Shown: positions 45,386-57,281 of the stretch, in pieces
Layout of the letters: each line of letters begins with the position of its first letter
How positions within the stretch are numbered: the stretch's first letter is position 1
NCBI RefSeq assembly: GCF_052857255.1
Contig: NC_135497.1
Span: 348,890,799 to 348,954,798 of the forward strand
DNA length: 64,000 nt
Source of the DNA: Amblyomma americanum
Lineage: Eukaryota; Arthropoda; Arachnida; Ixodida; Ixodidae
Direction of reading: 5' to 3'
Position numbers and translations under genes: made by a program
The notes under the pieces: generated by a model
Told to the model about the DNA's origin: nothing
Seen by the model: the letters and a program-made list of their open reading frames with translations, nothing else
Databases searched by the model: none

Positions 45386-47111
45386 TACCAACAGGTTGTT
45401 TCGAGTAATTACACAAAAAAACAGAAATAATAGCAGGCAAAGTGCCAAAGATATCAGAAAAGTAGTGAGGAACTTCATATGATAAAAATGATAAAGTGTC
45501 AAAGCATCACTTTGGGATATCAGATGTCCTAAATCAGAAAGTTTTCACAAGAAAATAAAACGCCATTTAAAAAAAAAACGCTCTCACATTACGTAAGTAC
45601 GAAGGATATTTTCGCTTTAGCCTCCATCTTGTTCAAGATGCGCTCAAGATTGCTTTTTTGTATTTTAACAAGACGCAAAGAATTAGAGCGAGCTAAAGTG
45701 TTGAGGAAACAGATAAGCACAATGGCGTAAGGTTTGCTTCGATAACTTGTTAAACAGTGTCGCTTGCTAATCGCCCCCAGGACGTGTCTTTGCAGTTCTT
45801 TTCTTCTCCAGATAGGGTAAGTTATCGGACGCGCGGCCGTTACGCCGTACTGGATATCGCAGAGGGTACATATATTTTGTAGAGCCCCCCAGAACCATAA
45901 ACATCGACCTGTAAGTGTCGTCTGAATTCCCTGAGGAACGCTTCACGTCTACCATGTGTCCGGCAGTTGCTTACCACGCAAACAACAACTTTTCGTTTGT
46001 TGGACTCTTGGACTCCCAGATCACCCGCAGGTCCTTCCTTGAAGTCACAGCGCCATTGCGATGAACGATGCTATCATAAGTAAGATACACGTCCGAGTCA
46101 GACCTGTACGTAATGGTCCTGTTGAACGTATTTTTCATGTGCCTAAAATTAGAAAACCGTGTGTTTGGTCGGGACTCCAACATGAAGAAAGAAGAAAACC
46201 CATTTCTGTTTGTTGGAACAGTTGGAGGGCATATCTTCAATTTCGGGTACATGAAATACCATGACTTCGCTGGAGGCCAGTAGACGCCGCTCGTTGGTAA
46301 TTACGCATTTCGAAAAAAAGCTTTTTACTAAGTGTTCGCCGTTTCTTGTGTCATTGAGCCTTCCATACAACGGTCCAAAGTGTTTCGTACACATCATTGT
46401 TCGTGGTAAACGCTGTTCAGTGCTGATGTTTCTCGACTGACGGCGATGTGTGAATCGATGAGCGATGACCTTGACTTCGTCCTGTAGATTTCATGAAGGC
46501 ATTGTGTTCAGCACTGCGGTGAACATTAATATGTAAATAGCACTCAGTGCAGTGATAAAAAGCGCAAGCTTGATACCCGGCTTGATGAGTAAGCTGGCTT
46601 TGGAGACAGTGAATAAGCAGCTGGGCCGTGTAATCAGAAACATAGGAAAGAGTCAGTTCGTTCTCTAAATCCTGCAATAAAATCAAGCTGTCAGATTCGT
46701 AGTCAGATTCAGCTTAAGCAATACCACATGGCAAGGACTGCCAGCACTTCGGCAAAAGTGGCAGTTTCCGAAATTTTCGAGGCGCAAAGAGGTGTCCAGC
46801 AAGCTACATAATTCTTTGTTAACCAATATTTCGAATGATTTCCTGTAATTGAGTTTTCCACCAAATCGCTTTCTTAATTTACCGTAGCTCTCGACCGAAC
46901 TGAAAGCCTCCACCCCACTCACCAAACTCCCCTCAAACCAAGTCCCGATGTCCGAAGTGATTCACCGTCATGCCCGTGTTTATCTTTCTGTCTCGTTACG
47001 GTTTCATAACCGGCAAACAGCTCCTAGATGTACCGTCATGAAGAAGCCGTCTCTCGTGGAGTTCCGCTGTGGCTTCAGAGCCCAAGAGTCCGCCCAATTT
47101 CAGATTTCATT
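45386..47111. other. Intergenic, no gene recognised
   Basis: Short overlapping frames on both strands without family signature. No repeat or RNA gene recognised. Confidence 0.4.
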
Positions 47112-47331
47112 CTAGTTCATTTATTTACCCTCAGGGCTGTTGGCTGTTAGGCGTTACAGAGGGGAGTGAGAATAACATACAAGTACAAAAACAGCAGCTA
47201 AAAAAATTGAATATAGTTACAGCACACACTGATTTAAGATCAATAGCAGCACTAGCAATAGGGAGCATTACACAAAAGAAACCACAAAAGAAAACATCGG
47301 CTAATAAAAGAAAACAGATATAGACAGAGAT

Positions 47332-50107
47332 TTATATAAAATTAGTAACAGCGTTACGAAAGACAACAGTATCAGTAATTTCAGCAATATTGTGGGAAAG
47401 GTGATTCCAGCTGACACAAGTTTTGGGTGTGAATGAATCGTGAAAACATCCCGTGCAACAAGAAGGGATCCAAATTTTGTGGCAGTGATCAATGCGTGCT
47501 GAAATATACGATGGTCTTTGTAACAACCTCTCTTTAAGATAACGACTATGATAAATTTTGTGAAAAGTAGATAATGGAGTTATTGACCTGCGATGGGAAA
47601 GAAGCGATAGGGAAAGGTTAGCTTTCATGGCAGTTACACTACTGGTACGATGATAGTTGGAAAGTATGAAACGACAACCGCGGTTTTGAACTGATTCTAA
47701 GTCAGAAATGAGAGATTCGACCCCAAGGTTCCACACCGATGAAGCATAGTCTAATTTAGAGCGGACCAAAGTTTGGAAAGTAGGAGTTTTAATGAACTTG
47801 GTGTACGGGAAAAATCTCTGCGAAGGTATCCAAGGATGCAGTTAGCGTTATTTATAATGTAGTCAACATGAGGTTTCCAAGACAGGTTAGAGGAGACATG
47901 AACACCCACATATTTATAAGACGACACAGTTTCAAGAGTGATGCCATCAATGCAGTCGGTAGAGTGTGTAGTAGACAGACGAGGAATGGGAATGCTTGTA
48001 TTTAGTAATGTTTAGCCTCATAATCTACAGGTCACACCAATCCTGTACCTTGTTAAAATCTTACTGAAAAACATATGCATCATTATCGCCATTAATTTCG
48101 CGGTAAATAACACAGTCATCGGCAAAAAGACAAACGGAAGACGATATATCATATGGTAAGTCATTTATATAAATGAGAAAGAGGAGAGGCCTAAGAACGG
48201 ACCCCTGAGGCACACCAGAGACAACAGGCGAGGAATCTGAATTGACGTTATTTGCTGTTACGAACTGACTTCGGTTTGAAAGAAAACAGTACAACCATTC
48301 AAGTAGTGTGTAATCGATGTTAAGGCTGTTTAGTTTAAGAAAAAGAAGCTCATGTGAAACCTTTTCAAATGCTTTAAAAAAATTCATAAAGAAAGAATCA
48401 GCACGGGACCCGCGATCTAGAATGCAATGCAAGACATTTGTGAAGCATATGAGGTGCGTTTCGCATGAAAATGATATACGGAAGCCGTGGTCGGCATTAC
48501 TGTAAAAGCAATTGGATTCTAAAAATGTAGCAAGATGAGAGTATATGGCAAGTTCTATGATTTTACATGGAATGCTGGTGAGCGACACAGGGCGAAAGTT
48601 ATCAGGGCAATGTTTATCGCCAGACTTGTGCAGCGGAATCACCCTCCCAACCTTCCAGTCATTGGGAATACAGCCTGATTCCATAGACTGGTCAAACAGT
48701 TTGGTAAGGATTATTGAACTGTACATCTTTGTATTAACCAGAAATTTCAAATTAATGTTATCGACGCCACAGGAGGAAGAAATCTTAAGGTTTTCAATTA
48801 TTCTCAGGATGCTAGTTGTGACAAAAAGAATTGGATCTATGGGAAAAGCATCCAACACCGGATACTCCTGATTGGTTAGGCAAACATTGCCAGAAAAATC
48901 AGCGACAAAAACACTATTAAGAACACTAGCGCATTCATTGGGTGAATATGCAACGCCGTCAGAAGATGTAAGTAGTACTGACGAATTATCTTTCTGGCTC
49001 ACAGTGTTTCAAAACTGTCTAGGGTTAATAATATGCAGAGCAGTCAAAGTACTGTTAAAGAAGGATCTTTTGCATTTTTCAGAGCTAATTTCTACTCAGC
49101 GGCCGCAGCAAGGTTACCGTCAATCGTTGTTGCGAATTCGATGATTTGGCCGAGCCAAACAAACACTTTTTCTTATTGGATAACCATTGTAAAATGTTAT
49201 TAAACCACGGTGATTGGCTATTACACCGCAAAAGTCTTACTGGCACAAATGTATTAGTGAGACGTTCAACAGTGTCCCTAAACAATTCCCAGCTAGTGTG
49301 GACAGAACGCTGTGAAAATTCTGGTAAAGAACTTTTTAAGAAAAGAGCTAATTCACGATTAATGGCATCATAGTCCGCCCGTTTGTAATCTCTAATAGAC
49401 TTGAAGGTACTCCGGCGATTAGGAATTTTGATTTTAACATCAAAATGAACCAAGGAGTGATCACTAAGAGCAGGTAAGTGCGAGGTTGAAGGAATAAGAT
49501 CCGGCGCGCTGGTTAACAGAAGGTCTAATACATTGGAAGATGATGGCGTGACTCAAGTTGGCTTAGTAACTAGCTGCGAAAGGTTGAAACTCAAACAGGT
49601 TCCCAAAAAGGTATTGCATTCGGTAGAAAAGGGGCGAGGATACGGCGATGTATTAGCCCACACGATGCTGGAATAATTGAAGTCACCAGCAAGAAGGATT
49701 GCCGCACCCGGATAACGTACTGAGATCATGTTAAGAGCATCATGCAAATCTTCAACGAAAGTTGCACACGAAGACGGGGAACGGTAGCATATGCCCAGAA
49801 TCAGTTTCCTGAAATGAACACGAAGTTCAACCCATACCAACTCTAAGGTGTTAGAAAGACTAATGGCTGAAGACACAATATTATCGGCGATGGCTATTAA
49901 TACACCTCCTCCACTTCTGTGAACTCTATCAGAACGATAAACATTGTAGCGCTTCTTGCAATCGAACAGTTCCTTGCTCTCTATCTTTGCAGAGATCCAC
50001 GTTTCGGTTAGCAATACAACAGCGGCATCACATGAGTCGATGAGAGAGTTTAGATCTTCCCGCTTTGGTATAATGTTTCTGAGGTTTGTGAAAAGAATTG
50101 AAAGCAC
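47332..50107 (-). pseudogene. LINE ORF2: AP endonuclease and reverse transcriptase, broken
   Basis: The endonuclease (50,107 to about 49,430) shows ILFTNLRNI, LLTETWIS, YRSDRVHRSGGGVLIA, ICYRSPSS, LLAGDFNYSSIVW and, after an in-frame TGA at 49,553, ALSDHSLVHFDV. A frameshift near 49,090 leads into the reverse transcriptase (49,002 to 48,061): NFRPVSLTSIPCKIIELAIY, FFMNFFKAFEKVSHELL, SGVPQGSVLRPLLF and CLFADDCVIY. Motif A has Asn where the first catalytic Asp is expected. A TAA at 48,061 and further breaks precede the C-terminal segment 47,769-47,332 (SKLDYASSVWNLG, RFILSNYHRTSS). The protein would nick DNA and prime reverse transcription at the target. Confidence 0.88.
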
Positions 50108-50149
50108 TGTCCTATCTCCAGTCGCCTGTCCACTGCCCCTCCCGTATCT

Positions 50150-51183
50150 CTATGGCGAAGCGTGCAGTGAGCCAGAAGCAGGAGCAGTGCGATAAGGGGC
50201 CACTAATGATCCCGGTGGGCCAGCTAGCTCGAAAATTCCATCGCAAATAGGGTCAAAGGCGTAGCATTTGTTGTTACAATACAGTTTGTTACACCTCAGC
50301 TTACACTTGAAGTCAGCATCCTTCGCGAACTGGACAAGTATCTTTCTAGCGACACGTGTCTGCAAATAATAATCTTTACTTACAGTGACCTTTTTATTTA
50401 TAAGTTTGGCAGGCTGCACTAGGATTTGTTGTTTTGCTTTGAAGACCGGAAATTCAGAACAATTGGACGACACTTTTCATCTCAGAACACATCAATCCTG
50501 TGTGTTCGTTCAAACATGTCATTCGTAGGAACAGGATCAAAGCAGCCTGAAACAAGGTTCAATAATTTTTCTTCCGTTTCATCCCACGTTTTGGACAAAC
50601 TGTCCGGAACGCCAAAGAACAGAAAATTGTCCCTGCGCTGCCGGTCTTCCAGCTCAGCATGTCCAAGACGCAACTTGTTATTTTCATTGACAAGCTGATC
50701 GGTTAGCTCACGCAAAATCCGCAATTCCCCATGCGCCGCATCGCTGGCGGATGATTTAGATTCGACTGCCGACAGCCTCGCGTCAATATTGGCAATGTTT
50801 CTAATCATAGATTTCTGATTTAGTTTCATTTCACTTATAGAGGCTATTAAGTGTGATTACTCTAACTACATTTTAGCGGCCCCTGAATTAACACCTCATA
50901 ACAGAGTCAACATCTTGTTAAGCTGTTTCTGCAGAGAAATATCAACAGCGGTGTCTTTGGACCGCGTGGCAGCGCCGGAGCCCGCCCCAGGGCCAGGGTT
51001 AAGCTCAACATCCCCCGACACCAAAAGTAGTTGACGAGAAACATCAAAGCACTGGGCGAGCAAAATCAGCAGCACTCTCGGGCGTGGGAACAGGAGCAGG
51101 CACATATTGCTCGATTTCTTAGCAAACATGGATTCCTTATTGCCAACCTGCATGAAGAAACGCATTCCGTGGAGCAGCCGCAT
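50150..51183 (-). pseudogene. LINE ORF1 with 2A-like leader, coiled coil and RRM-like domain
   Basis: The first segment (51,183-50,896) has a hydrophobic stretch (LLLFPRPRVLLILLAQCFDV) ending in the 2A-like motif. After stops near 50,850-50,898, a second in-frame segment (50,829-50,482) reads as a coiled coil (heptad-like IRNIANIDARLSAVESK through LENENNKLR-like text) followed by RRDNFLFFGVPDSLSKTWDE, the L1 ORF1p/Transposase_22-like RRM entry. A frameshift leads to 50,473-50,150 with ARKILVQFAKDADFKCKL. L1-type ORF1 proteins are trimeric RNA chaperones that coat LINE RNA. A homologous but shorter ORF1 is in the LINE at 41.5-45.2 kb. Confidence 0.78.
50989..51012 (-). other. 2A-like ribosome-skipping motif DVELNPGP in LINE ORF1
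   Basis: Residues 58-65 of the leader frame read DVELNPGP, preceded by QLLLVSG, matching the DxExNPGP core of 2A peptides. In active 2A sequences the next residue is Pro; here it is Gly, so the skipping position itself (Gly-Pro within NPGP) is kept but the context is not tested. 2A-like sequences are known at the N-terminus of ORF1 in some APE-type LINEs, including CR1 elements. Confidence 0.82.
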
Positions 51184-51476
51184 GACGACGCTGTCCCCAC
51201 GCCCACTGAAAGGCGCAGGCCACTGCAGCCCGTTATTATCCAGATGGAAAGGTGATGTCGTGTACGATGCGCAGGACTAGTACGAAGGAGCCATAGTGTA
51301 GCAGGGTTGCCAGAGTTCTCCAATTTCCACGCTGCCAAATTGAACGTCGAGAGTCAAAGGCGTAGCCGGAATGGCATCAGCCGGTGCCATGGGTCCCGCG
51401 CTGATGCCGTTATCTGCATGAAGAAACGCATTCCGTGAAGCAGCCGCATGACGACGCTGTCCCCACGCCCACTCCT
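51148..51476 (-). repeat. Direct repeat in LINE 5' UTR
   Basis: On the plus strand CTGCATGAAGAAACGCATTC through GTCCCCACGCCCACT occurs at about 51,149-51,208 and again at 51,416-51,475, a period of about 268 bases. The inner copy overlaps the start of ORF1. Position and period parallel the 290-base repeat in the other CR1-like LINE. Confidence 0.85.
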
Positions 51477-51479
51477 GGG

Positions 51480-54400
51480 GAGAACGCTTCGAGTTTTGAA
51501 AACTTCTCTCAGGGTCCGGATATAGACTCTTAAACATGCTGTTCGAAGCTACATAACCACTATTTTTTTTGGTCATCTGAGCTCAGTGCGCTTAATGCAG
51601 GTCAGCACTACGTATTGTGATTTCATTATTGTGTACTCTAGGCACCAGCGCGGCACTCGGAACAGTCGCTGTGAGGCCTAAGTCTGAGTCCTGTACTCCT
51701 TCATTATAATCAAAAAAGCAATGTATTGTAAGCTAAACAGGCAGCGTAGCTGTGTTTTTATATGTTCACTACGCCCTACTTTTCCTACTTTGGTCTTTTT
51801 TTCGCGGAAGTTTCGGAAGAGACCGAAAGAGCTCACTCGCTCCCCTCGTGGATAATAGGAGCTCATGGCCATCGTAATCTTTCTCTACGATAGTTTTAGC
51901 ATTAGCACCGCTCCCCTGTGAGGGCCGCCGCAATGCAATTTACATTATTCAATTACACCCTCAAGTGCGGTGTTAAAGGTAAAAGACGCTAATGCGTGCC
52001 TCAGAAACACATTAAACTCAGTATGCACGCTGAAAATGACAAACTGCTGCTTCCCGGTTCATGACGAAATTACATCCATGCATCTCAATTATCTTCCGCG
52101 CTGTCCATCCTTGTCATTATAACAGGTTCGAAAGAAGCGTCAAAGAATATGTGAACGTCCGATCGTATTAACGAAATTGCGTTAATAGTGCCCATCACGG
52201 CCTGGCACACTCTTTCTGTATCACTTCGCAGACACGGATACTTCCTTCGCCATCACATAAAGCTTAACCTACACTTAACAATACAATACTATAGCATTAC
52301 ATATCCCTCGCTCGCAAGTACTTCTTCCCTGTCGCCTAGATTCTCCCTTCATGCCCATATGTATGCGGAATCAATGGATCTCTCTCTCCTTTGCAATTTT
52401 AGTTCGCGCAGAATCGTCATGCCACAGCTTGCACAGTCGTGAACTGGTTAAGCGATGCTCCACTGCCCCGAAGGTTGGCTATTTCAAACAGAGCCATCGA
52501 GCAAGCCCTCGCCGAGCAAGCCGTCAAGACCATTGTTTAGCGTCCACCTGTCACAGTAGGCAGTTTATTTAGAATGCAGTGGACAGGTTGCCATGCTCAT
52601 CAACGTGGAGACGGGGAGGTTGTGATGTTGCGACAAGGCCACGTGATCTAGATGGAAGGTGTGCCGCATGCTTCCTCGCTCGAAACAATGCCGCGACGCC
52701 AGATTTTCCGTAGTAGGGGAGTATTAATTGTGTCGCGTGAAAACTAACCAGGAAACGGGGATTGCTTCTGAGCCGCATTGCGGAGGCTCTATTGCAGCCC
52801 CCAAAGAACAAAAACTCCAGAACGGTGAAGATAACGATACTCGTGTCTTGATAAATTTTTAGAGAAGAAGGTGCTCCTTAAATGCCGCACTGCACGGCAA
52901 AGAAACAAGCCATGTTGCTTGGTTACATTTGGCAAAAACGATACGTGCACTATCACTGCGCAAAAGTGCAGCAAACATTGAGGACAGAGTTCAGTCTAGA
53001 ATGAGCACAAAGAGAGACCCTAGGTCTTCGTCAGTTTCTACGGGGCTAGTACAAATCAACTTCACCTGTGCTGAAATTTCTTTAAATGCAAAGTTGCATT
53101 CTTGGCTTCCTCCTCAAGAATTTCCATTACCGCAAAATGCAATCGCTCCTGTGCCCACGCATTGGTTAGTCCTCCTCTTCGCTTTCCTCGCGCGGCAAAA
53201 GCCAGCTTGGCTCTGCTTTTTCGTGACCGCGCATGCAATCTACGAAATGTGTTGACTCTTCCCTTTTTATCGTTTCGTACTCGATTAGGAAATGTTCCGG
53301 GGCTAGCTCGCACATGGTTTCTCCTGTCCTCCTTTTTCGTGTTCGTTTATCTTGTGGCTTCGTTTGACCATTGAAGTTTCATCTCCGTCGTTTATTTCTC
53401 CGATTTCATTGGAAGAGTAGAACTACTTGAATTCATTTTTTAAAGGGGCACTTAGGCAAAATTGTAGCCTGCCTGAATCGACAGCTTACCACTCTTCAAA
53501 GACAAAATCAAGCTTTTACTTAAAAGCTGAGCTTTTATGAGCTAGAAAAGGTTGAAAATTAAATACTGGTGTGGCCATGGCCGGCTCTTTTACCAAGCAA
53601 ACTATGCTTTGTCAAGGCACTTTTCTGCGCAAGAGCCGTGATGCTTGGCTATACCCCTTTTTATTTCCGAAAGCTCCTTACTAATTTCGTATTGATCTTC
53701 ATGCCACGCGTTTGAATGAATGGCATGAGAATTTTTGAATCCCAGTTTTCTCAATTATGCACGCCCACGAAGGGCCGAAAGCATAAAAAGGGGCAACAAA
53801 AACAAGAGGATTCTGCATTAAAAACAACCACTTTGAGAGAACATTTGAAGAAGCAGAAAAAGCAACGAACTGATGCGGCAAACAAAAAGGATAACCAGCG
53901 TACAGGCGAGAACACGAAGACAATTATGCTACGTCAGTTCAACGAAGACTCTGGGTAGGAAACGTTCCGCATTCTCTTGTAAGATGTCGACGCACTGCAT
54001 TAATGCATCAATAGGATTCACGAAAACAAAACCCACATCATCTTTTGCATGGCTATAATCAACTTGATTAGTTTCTCGCCCATAAGCGCAGACCTTTCCT
54101 TCGAGCAGTCATATTAAAGAACAAAGCCAGATCTGTACTGATTTTTCATAACTGATTCCGCCTTTGCCCACGGCGAGTATCTGAGATTATGGATCCCAAC
54201 CATATCAGAGCAAGCTTGGTGTTTAAACACTTCCACTATTTTTCACACATAGCGCCAGTTGAACTCTCAGAAAGACGCAAAATTGTCACCCATTTTAGAG
54301 ACCTGTGGTTTTTAATAACGTCAACTCTGGAAATTAATAATTTAAGAACTGCAGATTAATTTCTACAGAAAGCGCTAAATGTCATATATATCTGTTCCGC

Positions 54401-54590
54401 TGAAACTCAAGTCTTTTTCTGGGATTCTTCATTATTACAGAAATAAGGCATCCCAACACACCATATTTGAAACACCTTGCCACATTTCTACCGAAGTCGT
54501 TTAGAGTGACCGCTCCTAGGTCTCCTGGAATCTTTTGCTGGCCACGGCCACTTCCATGGTGAGCTCTGCGGAGCACAGAATCAGCAAGAA
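51480..54590. other. Intergenic, no gene recognised
   Basis: About 3.1 kb without a recognisable gene or repeat family. Open frames up to 108 codons overlap others in different frames and look random. Confidence 0.4.
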
Positions 54591-54594
54591 AATC

Positions 54595-55778
54595 GTACAA
54601 CACAATTAGGCCTCTTTATCAACGATCTTAGCTCTAGCTCTGACTTTAACATTCCTGTTGACGCCCTCTTTCTCGATTTTTAAAAAGCTTTTGACAAAGT
54701 TCCTCACAAGCGACTATTCCTAAAACTTTGACATCTCAATTTTAACGAACAATTTTTTTATTGTATATGGAGCTTCCTCACTAATCGGCCGCAGTTTGTT
54801 TCTGTTAATAAATATTCATCTTTTTAGTCCTCTGTTAAATCTGGGGTACCTCAGGGCACCGTCTTCGGCCCCCTCATTTTCTCATATATATAATGATTTG
54901 CCTGCTAACATATGTTCGAACATTCGCATATTCGCTGTTGATTGCGTTATCTACCGGCCTATTACTTACAGCGATGACATTTTTCTTCTTCAGTCTGACA
55001 TTCAGCACGTACTAATCTGGTGTAATACATGGCTAATGTCTTTAAATGTGAAAAAACATCTCTGTTATCATTCCGCCGACGTCATTCACAACCATCTTCA
55101 AGATATCTAATTGGGAATGCCGAAATCGCTTCAGTATTAACTTACAAGTATTTAGGCACCCATTTTTCACCTGATCTAAATTGGTCTTTTCATGTATATC
55201 AGATTACTAACGAGGCGAATCGCGTCCTTAATTACTATCGGCGAACCCTGCGACTAGCACCCCCATCAGTGAAATCCCGTGCTTACTTAGCACTTATCCG
55301 TCCCAAATTAGAATATGCATGGGCAATCTGGGACCCTCATCAAAATAATCTTTCCACTACTCTGGAATCTGCACAGAATCGCTCAGCTTCCTTCATTTTC
55401 TCAGCCAATTCTTATCATGTAAGTGTAACTGAAATAAAACGCAATGCTCATCTCACAGCTTTAGCGAACCGCCGAAAAAATTCCAGACTGTGTCTGTTCC
55501 ATAAATTCTATCATCATCCACATCTCATCTCTATTATTAGTCCCGCACATTGCATCTCCAATCGCACAAACCACGGGAAGGCAGTCTACCTTCCCCCTGC
55601 CCGCACTTCTGCGCATCTGTCATCATTTTTCGTTCATACAGCAAGGGACTGGAATGACCTGCCAAACACCATCGTTAATCAGATCGACTCATCGTCATTC
55701 AGAACGTCCATAGAAGAAATGTAGTGCTGAAATTCCACCCCCTCATGTAACACCCCTTCAATTGGGCCTTTGAGGTAC
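54595..55778 (+). pseudogene. CR1/L2-group LINE, 5'-truncated
   Basis: The remnant starts in the middle of the reverse transcriptase (QLGLFINDLSSSSDF, then LFLDF, stop, KAFDKVPHKRLFLKL), has SGVPQGTVFGPL and IFAVDCVIY, where Val replaces the first Asp of FADDC. After a frameshift a 231-codon frame (55,029-55,724) covers the C-terminus: YKYLGTHFSPDLNWSFHV, RPKLEYAWAIWDPHQNNL, ARDWNDLPNTIVNQ. It ends in an AT-rich (AAAT)n tail. Same group as the LINEs at 41.5-45.2 and 47.1-51.5 kb. Confidence 0.87.
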
Positions 55779-55858
55779 TAATAAATAAATAAATAAATAT
55801 ATATATATATAAATAGATAAATAAAAAGTAAATAAATAATGTATAAATAAATAAATAA
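55779..55858 (+). repeat. (AAAT)n / AT low-complexity LINE tail
   Basis: AATAAATAAATAAATAAAT passes into ATATATATATAT and further AAAT units. It is contiguous with the 3' end of the LINE. Confidence 0.9.
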
Positions 55859-55859
55859 C

Positions 55860-57278
55860 TTTTGAGGACAGCTCAAGCTTCCATTTTCATGTGCCACGAT
55901 TTCGTAGAGTGTGTGAAATCATAGTTTGCTTTGTCTTTGCAATGTAGGCGCTGCAGTCTTTTGTTGACACTCGTACAGATGCAGATGTGTTCTAATGAAC
56001 ATCGCTCGACGTTGATGATGAAAACGTTTAATTAGAAAAAAAGCGGAGCCGGAATTATGGGAAGGTGGTTGGATCCTCAGTGCAGAATTTCCTGCCAAAG
56101 GCGGTCTTCCGTGTTCTTGTTCGTCCTCGAGGTCCGAGTGATACAGGAGGGCTAGCTCCCATCCTTCTTACGTTGGCTGAGCTCTTAAATCTACAGAATT
56201 ATTAGCCAAACAGGTTCACACCATATGGTATAGGTCCGCGTATTAGCCACATGATTTACACTATGAGTTCAAAGCTTTTTAAACTATATTGTGGAAGTTT
56301 AGCTGGATTGTTGAATGACATAGTTTGTTGTTGTCTGAGAAGACATTCTTTGGCTTTTTTAGGTTTCCATCGTCAGACGGTGGTGTTGTGGTATTTTGGC
56401 ATAGCTTATCAACGGCTGAAATAAGTCACCTGGACAGGGAGGGAGGAGGAGGGATGTGAGGGAGAAATGCATCGGCATGTGCAAGCTCGTTTTCCTCTAC
56501 TTCATGGTTGCCTGTTATAAAAATCAGCTGTTTGTTGGATTCGCAAGCTCTTGATTATTGCAGGATTGTGCAGGCCAGCGGTTCAAATCTGCCGCAAATA
56601 TAATTTCTGTAGACTGCAGATCTTCGATGGTGTATTCTGATGTACGATGTGTGGCCGCCAGCGCAATCGCGTCCTCTTCTAATTCTGCACTTTCTCTTGG
56701 CGTGACAAATAATGTATTGACTACGTGTCCCTGGTGGATTACCGACATCTCTTAAATGCTTTGTAATGTGACCCGCGGGATCTACAAAGACGGTCCTTTC
56801 TTATTTATTGTATCTCCGATGCATTTCCTTGGATCTTGCAGTCCTACTTGCTTAGTGATGCTCCGAATGCATAAATCTATAGAGAGGAGCAATCAGAAAC
56901 AACGATCTCCACTCTTTTGGAATAGTTTGACTCTGCTCCGATGTGGTAGAGTTGTTCGATTCTTGAGTTCTCTAACACCCTAAGGCTCGTTGTAGCCCCC
57001 TTAATCTACCGTTGTTACTCGTTAACCGAGCATTTACGGGTTCGGTTTATGTATTATGCACCCCCTAACTAGGAGCCGTTCAGTAGACCTTTTATAAGAT
57101 AGTCCCATTACTTCGTTATACGTCAGATGTGTTGGACGGTGAGTCGAAACGCAAGGCAGTCACCGTTCTTGTGGCCGATAGCATAAAGAACTATTAGTGC
57201 GTTGCCAAAGGAAGGTTATCTGTTGCATTCCTTTGTCTTGCGGCGCCACTTATCTAGGTCAAACTGGTCGCCTGAATG
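55860..57278. other. Intergenic, no gene recognised
   Basis: No coding or repeat family recognised. Confidence 0.4.
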
Positions 57279-57281
57279 TTA

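Larger units (their letters stand above)
47112..51476 (-). mobile_element. Near full-length CR1/L2-group LINE
   Basis: All parts of a two-ORF LINE are present on the minus strand: duplicated 5' UTR unit (51.15-51.48 kb), ORF1 (about 51,183 to 50,150), ORF2 with endonuclease and reverse transcriptase (50,107 to 47,332), and a 3' UTR ending in GGGTAAATAAATGAAC at about 47,112. At about 4.3 kb it is the most complete LINE here. It is inactive because of stops and frameshifts in both ORFs. No target duplication could be identified by eye. Confidence 0.85.
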
